DNA of 64,000 nt from Hydrogenimonas cancrithermarum (GTDB lineage: Bacteria; Campylobacterota; Campylobacteria; Campylobacterales; Hydrogenimonadaceae). Within the stretch, counting starts at the first letter, position 1, and every line of letters starts with the position of its first letter. Positions 26,215 through 35,648 of the stretch are shown piece by piece. Where the stretch lies: NCBI RefSeq assembly GCF_030296055.1, contig NZ_AP027370.1, positions 496,001 to 560,000 of the forward strand, in the 5' to 3' direction. The notes beneath the pieces were generated by a model. That model ran no database searches and was not told the DNA's origin. It saw nothing but the letters and a program-made list of their open reading frames with translations. Position numbers and translations under genes: made by a program.

Positions 26215-27327
26215 TCACATCTTCGTCAGCACCACTCCGGCTTCCATATGCGATGTGTAGGGAAACTGGTCGAAGAGTGCCGCATCCTCTACACGGTGTG
26301 TTCTGCACAACTCTTCGAGATCGCGGGCGAGCGTCTGGGGATTGCATGAAATGTAGACGATCGTATCGAATTTCGCGATCAGCTTTCTGGTTCCCTCGTC
26401 AAGCCCGGCTCTCGGCGGATCGACGAGCATCGTACCGATATCGAACGCGTCGAGATCGACCTCTTTTAAACGAGTGAAGGTCCGTTTCCCCTCCAAAGCC
26501 TCGGTAAACTCTTCGCTGCTCATCCGAACGAACGTGATATTCTCCACCCCGTTGAGCCTGCAGTTTTCCAGCGCGGCGTGAATCGAGCGTTTGGAGATTT
26601 CGGTCGCGATCACGTGCGCAAAAAGTGTCGAAAGCGGAATCGTGAAGTTGCCCGCCCCGGCATAGAGCTCGCAAAAATCTCCTCTACCATACCTTCGTGC
26701 CTGTGCCATCGCCCATCCGATCATCTTTTCGTTGACCTTCGGATTGGGCTGAGTAAAACTCTGTTCATAATGGCGGTATCGGTAAGTTTTTCCCTCGATA
26801 CAGAGCGTTTCGGTCACAAACTCTTCACTCAGCACAATTTTCTGTTTGCGGCTTCGTCCTATGATTTTGGCCGAAAGCTCCTCTTCCAGATACCTCGCCT
26901 TTTCGATCCACGCCTCATCGAGCTTTCGATGATAGAGCATCGTCACGAGAACTTCATCGGTCGTCGTGGAGAGAAACTCCACCCCGAAAAGCCGGTTTTC
27001 AAGCGTCTCATCGCCATTGACGAGGTCGAGCAGCCGCCACATCCTCTTTTCGATCGGTTTCGCCACCATCGGGCACTCACCGAGTGTGACGAACGACTTT
27101 TTGTCAAGATGGCGCATCGCATAGTGGCAGCCCTCTTCATCATGGTATATCTTATACTCCGCACGTGCACGATAATGGGCATCTTCGGAAGCGAAAGGCG
27201 TCGTTTCACCGCGATAAAAGGGCTCCAGAAGTTTTGCAAGCTCCTCTTTTTTCTTTTTCAGCTGATCCTCGTAAGGCATCGTGTAGAGCGAACAGCTTCC
27301 ACACGCACCGAAATGTTTACACGTCAT
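26215..27327 (-). CDS. trmA: tRNA (uracil-5-)-methyltransferase TrmA, with N-terminal Cys cluster
   Basis: SAM-dependent methylase making m5U54 in the tRNA T-loop. The C-terminal half has the SAM motif ELYAGAGNFTIPLS, VDPPRAGL, the catalytic-Cys block ISCNPQTLARD, and a tail FDQFPYTSHMEAGVVLTKM close to E. coli TrmA. Start ATG 27327 overlaps the fliP stop as ATGA and gives 370 residues. The N-terminus TCKHFGACGSC has C-x5-C-x2-C, and a fourth Cys in LGECPM follows later. That is like the iron-sulfur cluster of RlmD and is absent from E. coli TrmA. Confidence 0.9.
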   Translation of the reverse strand: MTCKHFGACGSCSLYTMPYEDQLKKKKEELAKLLEPFYRGETTPFASEDAHYRARAEYKIYHDEEGCHYAMRHLDKKSFVTLGECPMVAKPIEKRMWRLLDLVNGDETLENRLFGVEFLSTTTDEVLVTMLYHRKLDEAWIEKARYLEEELSAKIIGRSRKQKIVLSEEFVTETLCIEGKTYRYRHYEQSFTQPNPKVNEKMIGWAMAQARRYGRGDFCELYAGAGNFTIPLSTLFAHVIATEISKRSIHAALENCRLNGVENITFVRMSSEEFTEALEGKRTFTRLKEVDLDAFDIGTMLVDPPRAGLDEGTRKLIAKFDTIVYISCNPQTLARDLEELCRTHRVEDAALFDQFPYTSHMEAGVVLTKM

Positions 27328-28061
27328 TTGAAACTCTCCACAAGATTTCCCACCAAAAGGTGCCATCCGTCGACCAGAACGAATATGAGGATTTTGAACG
27401 GCAATGAAATCATGACCGGTGGCAGCATCATCATACCCATACTCATCAACACCGAACTGACGACCATATCGATGACGAGAAAGGGCAAAAAGATCAAAAA
27501 GCCTATCTCGAATGCCGTTTTGAGCTCACTGATCATAAAAGCCGGCAGCAGTACCGGCAGCGTCACATCGGCTTCGGTCTGCGGGTTGGGCAGATGCCGG
27601 ATACGGTAAAAAAGGGCGAGGTCGGATTCACGCGTATTGCGAAGCATAAAGCTTTTGAACGGTTTGACCGTTTCGTCAAACGCCACTTCATATCCGATCT
27701 TTTTGTCCATATAGGGTTTGATCCCTTTTTCATACGCCTCTTTGCCCATCGGCTCCATAATGAAGAGCGTCAACACAAGTGCCAAAGAGACCAGCAACTG
27801 TGTCGGTGGTGTCTGCTGCGTTCCAAGGGCCTGCCGAAGGAAGGCGAAGACGACGATCAGCCGTATGAAACTCGTCATAACGAGTATCAGCGACGGTGCA
27901 AGGACCAGCAGTGTCAGAACGATGACGATATTCAGGGTATTGACCAGATCTTTCGGTTCGGCGGGCGCACTCAGCGAAAGGTTCACTGTCGGAATATCCA
28001 GGGCGGCCAATGCCGGTATCGCCAGGAGAAGCGGAATCAGTAGAAAAAGTTTTCGCATCAC
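27324..28061 (-). CDS. fliP: Flagellar export gate protein FliP
   Basis: Subunit of the FliPQR export gate of the flagellar type III system, in the inner membrane/periplasm. The 245-residue protein has a cleavable signal peptide (LFLLIPLLLAIPALA), as usual for FliP. It also has LVLAPSLILVMTSFIRLIVVFAFLRQALGTQQ and the C-terminal segment IDMVVSSVLMSMGMMMLPPVMISLPFKI. It overlaps motB by four bases upstream and trmA by four downstream. Co-location with motAB places gate and stator genes on one message. Confidence 0.97.
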   Translation of the reverse strand: MMRKLFLLIPLLLAIPALAALDIPTVNLSLSAPAEPKDLVNTLNIVIVLTLLVLAPSLILVMTSFIRLIVVFAFLRQALGTQQTPPTQLLVSLALVLTLFIMEPMGKEAYEKGIKPYMDKKIGYEVAFDETVKPFKSFMLRNTRESDLALFYRIRHLPNPQTEADVTLPVLLPAFMISELKTAFEIGFLIFLPFLVIDMVVSSVLMSMGMMMLPPVMISLPFKILIFVLVDGWHLLVGNLVESFK

Positions 28062-28897
28062 TGTCCGGCTGCCGGAAGATTGCTATCGAGAATGCTTTTT
28101 CTCGTCTTCCCTTCGGCCTCCGGCTCGTTGGAGAAGAAGTAGAGGTCGACGCGACGGTTCTTGGCCCGCCCTTCCGGTGTCGCATTGGTCGCAATCGGTT
28201 TGAACTCCGCATTGCCGCAAGCCGAAAGCCGCTTGGGGCCCACACCGTCTTTTATCAGCTCTTTGACGACCGAGACGGCACGAGCGGCCGAGAGCTCCCA
28301 GTTGTCACGATAGGGACTGTTGGGGCCGGGAGGGATGTTGTCGGTATGGCCGCGTACATTGACCTGCACCGTGTTGGGCAGTTTGTCGATAATCATCGCG
28401 ATGCGTTTGAGAAACAGCAGTGCATCCATATTGTCTATCTTCGCCTCACCCGGCTTGAAAAGCAGTTCGGCAGGCAAACGGAGGAGGAATCCCTTTTCGG
28501 ACTCCTCCATCGTCACAGGCGTGGCCCCCTGGCTCATCGCGATTTCGTTGATCTCGTTTTTCAAAGAGAGCATCTGCATCCACATTTTGCTAATCTGTTC
28601 CGCCATCTGAGACTGTGCCTGCTGCGACGTCTGAATCTCGGTCGGCGACGTAGCGGCTGCACCGCCGCCCGTTCCACTCTCCATACGCCGCTCTTCGAGT
28701 TCGGAGCGTTCGCCCCCTTCGAGAACACTGAGTGCCCCTGCAAGCGATCCGATCGCCTCTTCGAGTTTTTTCGCGTCCATCGTCGACATCGACAACAGCA
28801 ATACGAAGAAGCACAACAGTAGGCTCATCAAGTCTCCAAATGCCGCCAGCCATCCCGGCATACATTTCGGGCACTCAGGGCACTTCTTTTTCGCCAT
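28058..28897 (-). CDS. motB: Flagellar stator protein MotB
   Basis: Peptidoglycan-anchored stator subunit forming the ion channel with MotA. A short cytosolic N-terminus with CPECPKC precedes the single membrane helix, in which the ion-carrying Asp sits in AAFGDLMSLLL. The plug and linker are Gly/Ala/Thr-rich (about residues 70-110). The OmpA-like domain follows with VNVRGHTDNIPPG and NRRVDLYF. The 279-residue length is normal. Ion choice (H+ or Na+) cannot be decided. Confidence 0.97.
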   Translation of the reverse strand: MAKKKCPECPKCMPGWLAAFGDLMSLLLCFFVLLLSMSTMDAKKLEEAIGSLAGALSVLEGGERSELEERRMESGTGGGAAATSPTEIQTSQQAQSQMAEQISKMWMQMLSLKNEINEIAMSQGATPVTMEESEKGFLLRLPAELLFKPGEAKIDNMDALLFLKRIAMIIDKLPNTVQVNVRGHTDNIPPGPNSPYRDNWELSAARAVSVVKELIKDGVGPKRLSACGNAEFKPIATNATPEGRAKNRRVDLYFFSNEPEAEGKTRKSILDSNLPAAGQ

Positions 28898-28907
28898 TTA
28901 CTTCGGC

Positions 28908-29678
28908 CTACTCAAACTGGCTCACCCGTTCGTTCGGCGGCAGGAAGGACAAAAGTTTCGCTTCGAGCGTTCGAGGGTTGTCTCCCGCCTGAATCGACAT
29001 GATCCCTTCGAGGATAATCGTCTTGACAAGGTTTTCATCGGCATCACGGATATTGAGGATATTGGCGATCGGCGTACCGAAGATGTTTCCGATCATCGCA
29101 CCGTACATCGTCGTCAAAAGCGCAACCGCCATCGAAGGACCGATGGCGCTCGGGTCCGACATATTCAGAAGCATCGCGACCAGGCCGATCAGTGTACCGA
29201 TCATCCCCATCGCACCGGCAAGTCCCGCCCACTGGTCGAAAATCGCGGCATTGGCCTTGTGGCGTTCACTGGTCTGCTCCATCTCGATTTCGAGAAGCTC
29301 CCGGATGGTATCCGGTTCGTTGCCGTCGACCGCCATCGAAAGCCCTTTTTTCAGAAAGTCGTTCTCTTCGTTGTTGGCTGCCGCTTCCAGTGACAAAATA
29401 CCGTCACGCCGTGCCTGTGTGGAGTACTCGACAAGCTTTTTGATCAGTTCGGGAACATTTTCCTGCGGCGGTTTGATGGCGATCATGAAGATTTTGACGA
29501 AATTCTTCATCTGCTCCATCTTGAACGCCACGAGCAACGCCCCGATCGAGCCGCCGATAACGATCAAAACGGAGGGAATATCGATATACGCACCGATACC
29601 GACCCCCATGGCCATCGCACCAAACAGCAGGCCAAGAATCAACACCAAACCGATGACACTACCTAAGTCCATCGACAC
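28908..29678 (-). CDS. motA: Flagellar stator protein MotA
   Basis: Four-helix inner-membrane stator subunit that pushes on FliG. Two N-terminal helices (GSVIGLVLILGLLFGAMAMG, VLIVIGGSIGALLV), a long cytosolic loop with the charged torque helix region, and two C-terminal helices (LAGAMGMIGTLIGLVAML, MAVALLTTMYGAMIGNI) are visible. The 256-residue length is normal. The ATG is preceded by GGAG. First gene of motA-motB-fliP-trmA. Confidence 0.97.
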   Translation of the reverse strand: MSMDLGSVIGLVLILGLLFGAMAMGVGIGAYIDIPSVLIVIGGSIGALLVAFKMEQMKNFVKIFMIAIKPPQENVPELIKKLVEYSTQARRDGILSLEAAANNEENDFLKKGLSMAVDGNEPDTIRELLEIEMEQTSERHKANAAIFDQWAGLAGAMGMIGTLIGLVAMLLNMSDPSAIGPSMAVALLTTMYGAMIGNIFGTPIANILNIRDADENLVKTIILEGIMSIQAGDNPRTLEAKLLSFLPPNERVSQFE

Positions 29679-29842
29679 TCCTGCATTTTTTGAAAATAAA
29701 ATTTCTTCGCTATTTCACGAAATTAACATCGGCAATTTGAAAATAAAGATAAACGATCATCAATGTAACGCCAAAATTTGGAACATTTTAATCTTAATTG
29801 CGTTAAAATCACCTAAAATACACCCTTCAGAGGAATCGACCC

Positions 29843-31138
29843 ATGTCTTTATCTGTCATCATTCTCGCTGCCGGACAGGGCACACGAATGAAATCGAAAC
29901 TCCCAAAAGTCCTGCATCCCATAAGCGGCCTTCCGATGCTTCACTATACCGTCAAAGCCGCCCAGGTCATCAGTGACGACGTCACGCTTGTGCTCTACCA
30001 TCAGGCAGAGCGCATCAAAGAGGAGATCGACGCATCTTTCGACAACATCAAATTCAAAATACAAGATCATGCGAACTACCCCGGTACCGGCGGTGCCGTC
30101 ATGAATATCGAAACGCTCCACGATCGCATCCTCGTCCTCAACGGCGACATGCCCCTCGTTACCCAGGAGGCACTCGAACCGCTTATCCGCTGCGATGCCG
30201 ATATCGTCATGAGTGTCTTCGATCTCGAGGACCCTTCCGGTTACGGCCGTGTCGTCGTCGAAAACGGTGAAGTACAGGGAATCGTGGAGGAGAAAGATTG
30301 TACCGAAGAGCAAAAACGCATCAAAACGGTCAATGCCGGCGTCTATATCTTCAAAAAAGAGGTACTCGACCGCTATTTGCCACTTCTTTCCAACGACAAT
30401 GCGCAGGCGGAATACTACTTGACCGACATTATCAAGATGGCCCACGACGAAGGGCTGCATATCAAGCCGGTATGGGTCGAAGAGGAGGCATTCAAAGGCG
30501 TCAACAGCCGATACGACCTCGCCCATGCCGAAGAAATCATGCAAAACAGGATCAAGGAGAAGTGGATGCGTGCCGGTGTCACGATGCATCTGCCTTCGAC
30601 GATCTACATCGATTCTCGGGCCGTTTTCCACGGCGACTGCACGCTCGACAACGGCGTGACGATTCACGGTGAGACGGTCATCACCGAGAGTCATATAAAA
30701 TCGCACAGCGTCATCGAGGATGCCGACATCAGACACTCGAGCTGCGGCCCAATGGCGAGGGTACGCCCCGGCAGCATTCTGGAGGAGACCCACATCGGCA
30801 ACTTCGTCGAAGTCAAAAAATCACACCTCAAAGGAGTCAAAGCCGGCCATCTAAGCTACCTCGGAGACGCCGAAATCGACGAAGGGACCAATGTGGGTGC
30901 AGGAACCATCACCTGCAATTACGACGGTGTGAGAAAGTACAAGACCAAAATCGGGAAGAATGTCTTCATCGGCTCCGACACCCAGCTCGTCGCACCGGTG
31001 ACGATCGAAGACAATGTCATGATCGCCGCCGGAACGACGGTCACGAAAGATGTTAACGAGGGGGCACTCGCCATCTCCCGCACACCACAGAAGATCGTCG
31101 AACACTTCTTCCACCGCTTCTTCAAAACAGGGAAATAG
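29843..31138 (+). CDS. glmU: Bifunctional GlmU (GlcN-1-P acetyltransferase / uridyltransferase)
   Basis: Makes UDP-N-acetylglucosamine, precursor of peptidoglycan and LPS. The N-terminal uridyltransferase domain (about 1-225) has [20 protein letters not shown] and NGDMPLV. The C-terminal beta-helix acetyltransferase has [44 protein letters not shown], which includes the catalytic His. 431 residues, slightly short but complete. It starts the run glmU to truA, each gene close to or overlapping the next. TAAAAT-type -10 sequences lie upstream of the start. Confidence 0.97.
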   Translation: MSLSVIILAAGQGTRMKSKLPKVLHPISGLPMLHYTVKAAQVISDDVTLVLYHQAERIKEEIDASFDNIKFKIQDHANYPGTGGAVMNIETLHDRILVLNGDMPLVTQEALEPLIRCDADIVMSVFDLEDPSGYGRVVVENGEVQGIVEEKDCTEEQKRIKTVNAGVYIFKKEVLDRYLPLLSNDNAQAEYYLTDIIKMAHDEGLHIKPVWVEEEAFKGVNSRYDLAHAEEIMQNRIKEKWMRAGVTMHLPSTIYIDSRAVFHGDCTLDNGVTIHGETVITESHIKSHSVIEDADIRHSSCGPMARVRPGSILEETHIGNFVEVKKSHLKGVKAGHLSYLGDAEIDEGTNVGAGTITCNYDGVRKYKTKIGKNVFIGSDTQLVAPVTIEDNVMIAAGTTVTKDVNEGALAISRTPQKIVEHFFHRFFKTGK

Positions 31139-32404
31139 ATGATTGAGCAAATCAGACTCGACGGCAAGAAGGTTCTCATCGGTGTCACCGGCAGCATCGC
31201 CGCTTACAAGGCGTGTGAACTGGTACGGCTCTACGTCAAAGCGGGGGCACAGGTGCGCGTCGTCATGACCGAAGCGGCAAAACGGTTCGTCTCACCGCTG
31301 ACCTTCGAAGCGCTGAGCTCCGATACCGTCTTGCACGAGAAGACCGAAACATGGAGCGGCGGCCTGAACCATATCGACATCGGCGAGTGGGCCGACCTTT
31401 TCGTCATCGCCCCTGCGACCGCAAACACGATCAACAAACTCGGCAACGGCATCGCCGACAACCTGCTGCTCCAGACCGCCCTCGCCTTTGGGAAAACGAT
31501 GCTGCTCTGTCCGGCCGCCAACACCCGGATGATCGAAAACCCTGTCACCACCGCAAGTATGAAGCTGCTCAAACTTCACCGTATCGAAGTGGTCGAACCG
31601 CAGACGAAACTACTGGCATGCAACACGGTCGGGAACGGAGCGATGGCCGAACCCGAAACGATCTTCGCGACGTCGCTGAAACATCTTTTCGAAGAGGAGT
31701 ATTGGAAAAACCGCCGTGTCGTCGTCACCGGCGGCGGAACGATCGAGAAGATCGACGATGTCCGCTACCTCTCCAACTTCTCCTCCGGAAAGATGGCCGA
31801 AGCATTGGTGACGGCGCTATATGCAAGAGGGGCCGATGTCTGCTACGTTACGACACGTGCACCGCAGAGTATTCCGCCTGTGCATGTCATCAAGGTCGAA
31901 AGTGCCGAAGAGATGCTGGCATTTACGAAAGATGCGCTGCGCGTCGCGAAAAAGGGTGTGCTTACCAAACCGTCGTTCCACTCCGAAACAGGCCGGCCCG
32001 AGCTGATCCAGAAGACGCCGTGGCTCTTCATGGCGGCCGCGGTGAGCGACTATCGTCCTGCCTATCCCCAAAGCGGCAAGCTGAAAAAAGATTCACTGGG
32101 TGAAACGTGGAGACTCGAGCTCGTCAAAAACCCGGACATTCTTGCAACCCTCGACAAAACCGGCATCAAAACGGTCGCCTTCAAAGCGGAGATGAATGCC
32201 GAAACGGCACTTGAAAACGCACAAAAGGCATTGAGAGAGAAAGGAGTCGACGCCGTCGCGCTCAACATCCTCGAAAACAGCCGCAGCTTCGGAAGCGATA
32301 CCAACACCGTGACACTTGTCACCGAAGAGAGAATCGTCGAAATCCCGCAGGCTGCAAAGATCGATATCGCCATGACGATGCTGGAGAACCTCAAAACACT
32401 ATGA
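31139..32404 (+). CDS. coaBC: Bifunctional CoaBC (PPC synthetase / decarboxylase)
   Basis: Converts 4'-phosphopantothenate and cysteine to 4'-phosphopantetheine in two steps. The N-terminal flavoprotein CoaC part has GVTGSIAAYKACELVR, the active-site His in NHIDIGEWADLF, and APATANTINKLGNGIADNLL. The C-terminal CoaB part starts at VVVTGGGTIEKIDDVRYLSNFSSGKMA. 421 residues. With coaD at 1912 the window carries three of the last four CoA steps. The ATG follows the glmU stop directly. Confidence 0.96.
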   Translation: MIEQIRLDGKKVLIGVTGSIAAYKACELVRLYVKAGAQVRVVMTEAAKRFVSPLTFEALSSDTVLHEKTETWSGGLNHIDIGEWADLFVIAPATANTINKLGNGIADNLLLQTALAFGKTMLLCPAANTRMIENPVTTASMKLLKLHRIEVVEPQTKLLACNTVGNGAMAEPETIFATSLKHLFEEEYWKNRRVVVTGGGTIEKIDDVRYLSNFSSGKMAEALVTALYARGADVCYVTTRAPQSIPPVHVIKVESAEEMLAFTKDALRVAKKGVLTKPSFHSETGRPELIQKTPWLFMAAAVSDYRPAYPQSGKLKKDSLGETWRLELVKNPDILATLDKTGIKTVAFKAEMNAETALENAQKALREKGVDAVALNILENSRSFGSDTNTVTLVTEERIVEIPQAAKIDIAMTMLENLKTL

Positions 32405-33159
32405 TCTACGGCCTCACGCCCGTTCAGGCGGCCCAGAAAATAGTGGGGAATCTTGCCAAAATCGAAGTCAACGCCCTCCTGCAGCTCGGTATCGAAGTCC
32501 TGAAAAGGCAGAACGACGGTACGTTCCTCATCAAAATGGGACAACACACCTTCACGACCAAAAGCGAAACGGCGCTCGAACCGGGTCGGGAGTATTGGGT
32601 CGAAATGCAGCAGAGCAAAGAGGGCATCGTCCATCTCAAACGGCCGATGCCCAAACCGCTGCTTTTCAAAGCAGTGAACCATACGGCATTCGAACCCGGA
32701 TTCCTCGAACGGTTAGCCCGGGAAGAAGATCCCGCATCCGCCCTGAAAGAGCAGTTGCTTCAAGCCCTCGCGGCTGCTCCGAGCAAAGAGCAGTTCCAGA
32801 CGCTCACACAGCTGCTTCTTTCGCTTCATCAGGGCATTCTCTCCATTCCTCTTCGCAAAAGCGGGAAAAAGATGCTCCTGCAGATGCGCAAGCGTGGACA
32901 AAACGGGAGTTTAAACCAAAAAAGTGTAGAATTTTATGCAGCGATGAACAATATCGGTCCGCTGAGTGGAACCATTGTTCAAAGAGGTCATCAAAAGGAC
33001 CTTAGACTCGAACTTCACTATCCAAAAAGCGTTCGGCTTCTGAAAGAGCGAAGTGCCTTTTTGAAAGGATTCGAAAACGTCGATATCGGGCTCGCACCGG
33101 CACCCGTGAAGCCTTTTTGGGAAACAGAGCAGCCGGGCCTCCTGGATATCAAAGGATAA
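32401..33159 (+). CDS. Conserved hypothetical protein between coaBC and uppS
   Basis: A 252-residue protein without signal peptide or membrane helix. The N-terminal ~85 residues are beta-rich (IEVLKRQNDGTFLIKMGQHTF..YWVEMQQSKEGIVHLKRP). The middle is helical with many Gln/Leu, and the C-terminal region (LSGTIVQRGHQKDLRLELHYPKSVRLL) is again strand-rich. It overlaps coaBC by ATGA and ends two bases before uppS, so it is firmly in the operon. C. jejuni has an unassigned gene at the same place. The layout faintly recalls flagellar hook-length control (FliK-like) domains, but I cannot support that call. Confidence 0.75.
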   Translation: MIYGLTPVQAAQKIVGNLAKIEVNALLQLGIEVLKRQNDGTFLIKMGQHTFTTKSETALEPGREYWVEMQQSKEGIVHLKRPMPKPLLFKAVNHTAFEPGFLERLAREEDPASALKEQLLQALAAAPSKEQFQTLTQLLLSLHQGILSIPLRKSGKKMLLQMRKRGQNGSLNQKSVEFYAAMNNIGPLSGTIVQRGHQKDLRLELHYPKSVRLLKERSAFLKGFENVDIGLAPAPVKPFWETEQPGLLDIKG

Positions 33160-33161
33160 TT

Positions 33162-33845
33162 ATGAGCAATATCGCCAGACATATCGCCATCATTATGGAC
33201 GGTAACGGCCGCTGGGCAAGCGAACGCGGGCTCAAGCGGGTCAAAGGGCATGAACGCGGTGCCGAAACCGTCAGAACCATCACGACCTACGCCTCCAACC
33301 ATCCCGAAATCGAGGTGCTCACCCTCTACGCATTCAGCACCGAAAACTGGAAACGTCCCAAGATGGAGGTGGAGTTTCTCATGCGCCTTCTAAACAACTA
33401 CCTCAAAAACGAACTGCCCACCTACATCAAACACCAGATCCGTTTCGAGACGATCGGCGATCTCTCACGCTTCTCTCCGACATTGCAAATGCAGATCGCC
33501 AAGATGAAAGAGGAGACCAGACATTTCAAAAAACTTACCCAGGTGCTGGCACTCAACTACGGTTCCCAGGATGAGATCGCAAGAGCCGCGAAAGAGCTGT
33601 GCGAAGCGGAAAAAGAGATCACGGTCGAATCGCTGGAGAGTGCGATCGAAAGTTCAAAGTCCGGGCCGGTCGACATTCTCATCCGAACAGGGGGTGAACA
33701 GCGCCTCTCCAACTTTCTACTCTGGCAGTCGGCCTATGCCGAACTCTTTTTTACCCAGACCCTCTGGCCCGACTTCGCTCCCGAAGAGCTGGAGACGATC
33801 ATCGAAAACTTCAAGAAGCGCCACAGGCGCTTCGGGGGCATCTGA
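33162..33845 (+). CDS. uppS: Undecaprenyl diphosphate synthase
   Basis: Cis-prenyltransferase that makes the C55 lipid carrier for cell-wall and LPS synthesis. Start ATG 33162 places the catalytic motif HIAIIMDGNGRWA at the N-terminus. The other family blocks LTLYAFSTENWKRP and DILIRTGGEQRLSNFLLWQSAYAE are present. 227 residues, normal. An upstream in-frame start inside the previous gene adds unrelated residues and was not used. Confidence 0.97.
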   Translation: MSNIARHIAIIMDGNGRWASERGLKRVKGHERGAETVRTITTYASNHPEIEVLTLYAFSTENWKRPKMEVEFLMRLLNNYLKNELPTYIKHQIRFETIGDLSRFSPTLQMQIAKMKEETRHFKKLTQVLALNYGSQDEIARAAKELCEAEKEITVESLESAIESSKSGPVDILIRTGGEQRLSNFLLWQSAYAELFFTQTLWPDFAPEELETIIENFKKRHRRFGGI

Positions 33846-34630
33846 TGGAGCTTCTCTTCGCCCTCTTTCTCGGACTTGCCATCGGGTCGTTTCTGAATGT
33901 CCTGATCGTCCGTATCCCCAAAGGGGAGAACATCGCCTTTCCTCCATCCCACTGTCCGAAATGCGACAATGCACTTAAATGGTGGCACAACATCCCTCTG
34001 CTTTCGTGGATATTCCTGCAGGGAAAGTGTGCCTACTGCAAAAGCCCCATCAGCAGACTCTATCCGGTCGTCGAACTGTTGACGGGCCTGGTTTTCATGA
34101 CACTGGCGATGAAACTTGGAGTTGGCGTGGAGTGGTTCGTCACAGGGCTCATCTTCTCTCTTCTGCTCGCCCTTTCCATCATCGACTTCAAATATTACGC
34201 CGTGCCCGATTCACTCAATTTCACGGCACTGGCACTGGCGCTGCTAATGCCCATCTTCACCTTCGGAGGGGATTGGATGACGGATGGCGTAAAAGATTTT
34301 TCGCTCTATCAGGATGCCCTGCTGGAGAGCTTTAAAAACGCCGCCATCATGGGAAGCTCTTTTTTTCTGCTCGGACTCGCCGTGAAATTTCTGATCAAAA
34401 AAGATGCCCTCGGCGAAGCCGACATCATCATCGCCGCGACGATGGGTGCGCTGCTGGGGTTTCCACTCGTTCTCATCGCCATCTACGTTTCGGCGTTGCT
34501 GGCGATCGTACCGGCACTCTTCGCCCGCGGGCATATGGTGCCGTTCGTTCCCTTCCTGGCACTTGGCACATGGATCGTTTATATCTTTTCCGATACATTT
34601 TTGAAATGGTGGAATATGCTCTATGCCTAA
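33845..34630 (+). CDS. Prepilin peptidase / N-methyltransferase (PilD/GspO type)
   Basis: Inner-membrane aspartic protease that cleaves and methylates type IV pilin-like precursors. The N-terminal methylase region has GLAIGSFLNVLIVRIPKGE and the zinc tetrad CPKC..CAYC. The two catalytic aspartates are in SIIDFKYYAVPD and GEADIIIAA. About seven membrane segments, 261 residues. It overlaps uppS by one base (TGATG) and lptF by eight. Its presence implies type IV pili, a type II secretion or a competence system elsewhere in the genome; none is in this window. Confidence 0.93.
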   Translation: MELLFALFLGLAIGSFLNVLIVRIPKGENIAFPPSHCPKCDNALKWWHNIPLLSWIFLQGKCAYCKSPISRLYPVVELLTGLVFMTLAMKLGVGVEWFVTGLIFSLLLALSIIDFKYYAVPDSLNFTALALALLMPIFTFGGDWMTDGVKDFSLYQDALLESFKNAAIMGSSFFLLGLAVKFLIKKDALGEADIIIAATMGALLGFPLVLIAIYVSALLAIVPALFARGHMVPFVPFLALGTWIVYIFSDTFLKWWNMLYA

Positions 34631-35645
34631 GACCTCGTCCTATCTTTTAAGAAGCTTCAGCGGACTCTTTTTCTCGATCTTTCTGCCGATCATCGTCATC
34701 GGATCGCTCATTCTCTTCGTACGGATCGCGAAACTGACCGAAGTGACACAGATGAGTGCGGGCGAGATGCTTCTGATGTACGGCTATTCGATGCCGACCA
34801 TTCTCTTTTATACGCTGCCTGTCACCTTTTTCGCCGCTCTCGTTTTGACACTTGCCAAACTCTCCAACGAGTTCGAGAATGTCGTCCTCTTTTCCTTTGG
34901 CATCTCTCCCCACAGACTGGTACGCTTTTTCTATCCGGTCGTCGCGCTCATCGTGGCACTGCTTCTAATGCTCTCTTTGGCACTGATCCCGATCACGAAA
35001 CAGTTGACGAAATCGTTCATCAGCTACAAAAGTATGCATGCCGTTTTGAATATCGAAGCGAGTCAGTTCGGACAGAAGTTCGGCGACTGGCTCGTCTTTC
35101 TGGAATCGAAAGAGAAAAGGAGCAATACGCTTCACAATATCGTACTTTACAACGCCTCGAATCCGTTGGAAGAGCAGATACTTATCGCGAAAACGGGAAG
35201 TTTCTTCAACGAAAACGGCACGCTCGGCCTGATGCTCAATAACGGCCAGGCCTACCGCATCAAAAACGATACGGTCGATCAGGTCAACTATAGCGTGATG
35301 AAAATTTACGATACTCACGAGTACAAACCCTTCAGCTACCAGAATCTCAAAGAGTACTGGTTGCTCGCATTCAAGGACAGAAAACGGCTCAAAGATCTGG
35401 TGATCTTTATCGCCATCAGCTTCTTTCCACTGGTCACCCTCTATTACGCCTTCGCCTACGGCGTCATCCATCCAAGATATCAGAAAAACTATGGATACCT
35501 TACGATTCTTCTGGCAACGGCACTCTACTACGGCATCGTTTCCGCCATCGCGAAGAATTCGGTAACCGGTGCGTTCGGCTTCGCCCTGCTCTTCATGCTG
35601 ACAGGGGTCATCCTTTTCTACATACGGGTTCAAAAGAGGTTCTAA
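34623..35645 (+). CDS. lptF: LPS export permease, LptF/LptG family
   Basis: Membrane subunit of the LptB2FG exporter that lifts LPS from the inner membrane. Three N-terminal helices (FFSIFLPIIVIGSLILFVRIAKL, MPTILFYTLPVTFFAALVLTLAKLSNEFE and the segment after it), a periplasmic beta-jellyroll from about residue 125 to 230, and three C-terminal helices are seen. The coupling segment ELLVL-type region reads NEFENVVLFSFGISPHRL. 340 residues, the YjgP/YjgQ family. Choice of F over G rests on position next to truA in C. jejuni, which is weak evidence. Confidence 0.88.
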   Translation: MPKTSSYLLRSFSGLFFSIFLPIIVIGSLILFVRIAKLTEVTQMSAGEMLLMYGYSMPTILFYTLPVTFFAALVLTLAKLSNEFENVVLFSFGISPHRLVRFFYPVVALIVALLLMLSLALIPITKQLTKSFISYKSMHAVLNIEASQFGQKFGDWLVFLESKEKRSNTLHNIVLYNASNPLEEQILIAKTGSFFNENGTLGLMLNNGQAYRIKNDTVDQVNYSVMKIYDTHEYKPFSYQNLKEYWLLAFKDRKRLKDLVIFIAISFFPLVTLYYAFAYGVIHPRYQKNYGYLTILLATALYYGIVSAIAKNSVTGAFGFALLFMLTGVILFYIRVQKRF

Positions 35646-35648
35646 AAG

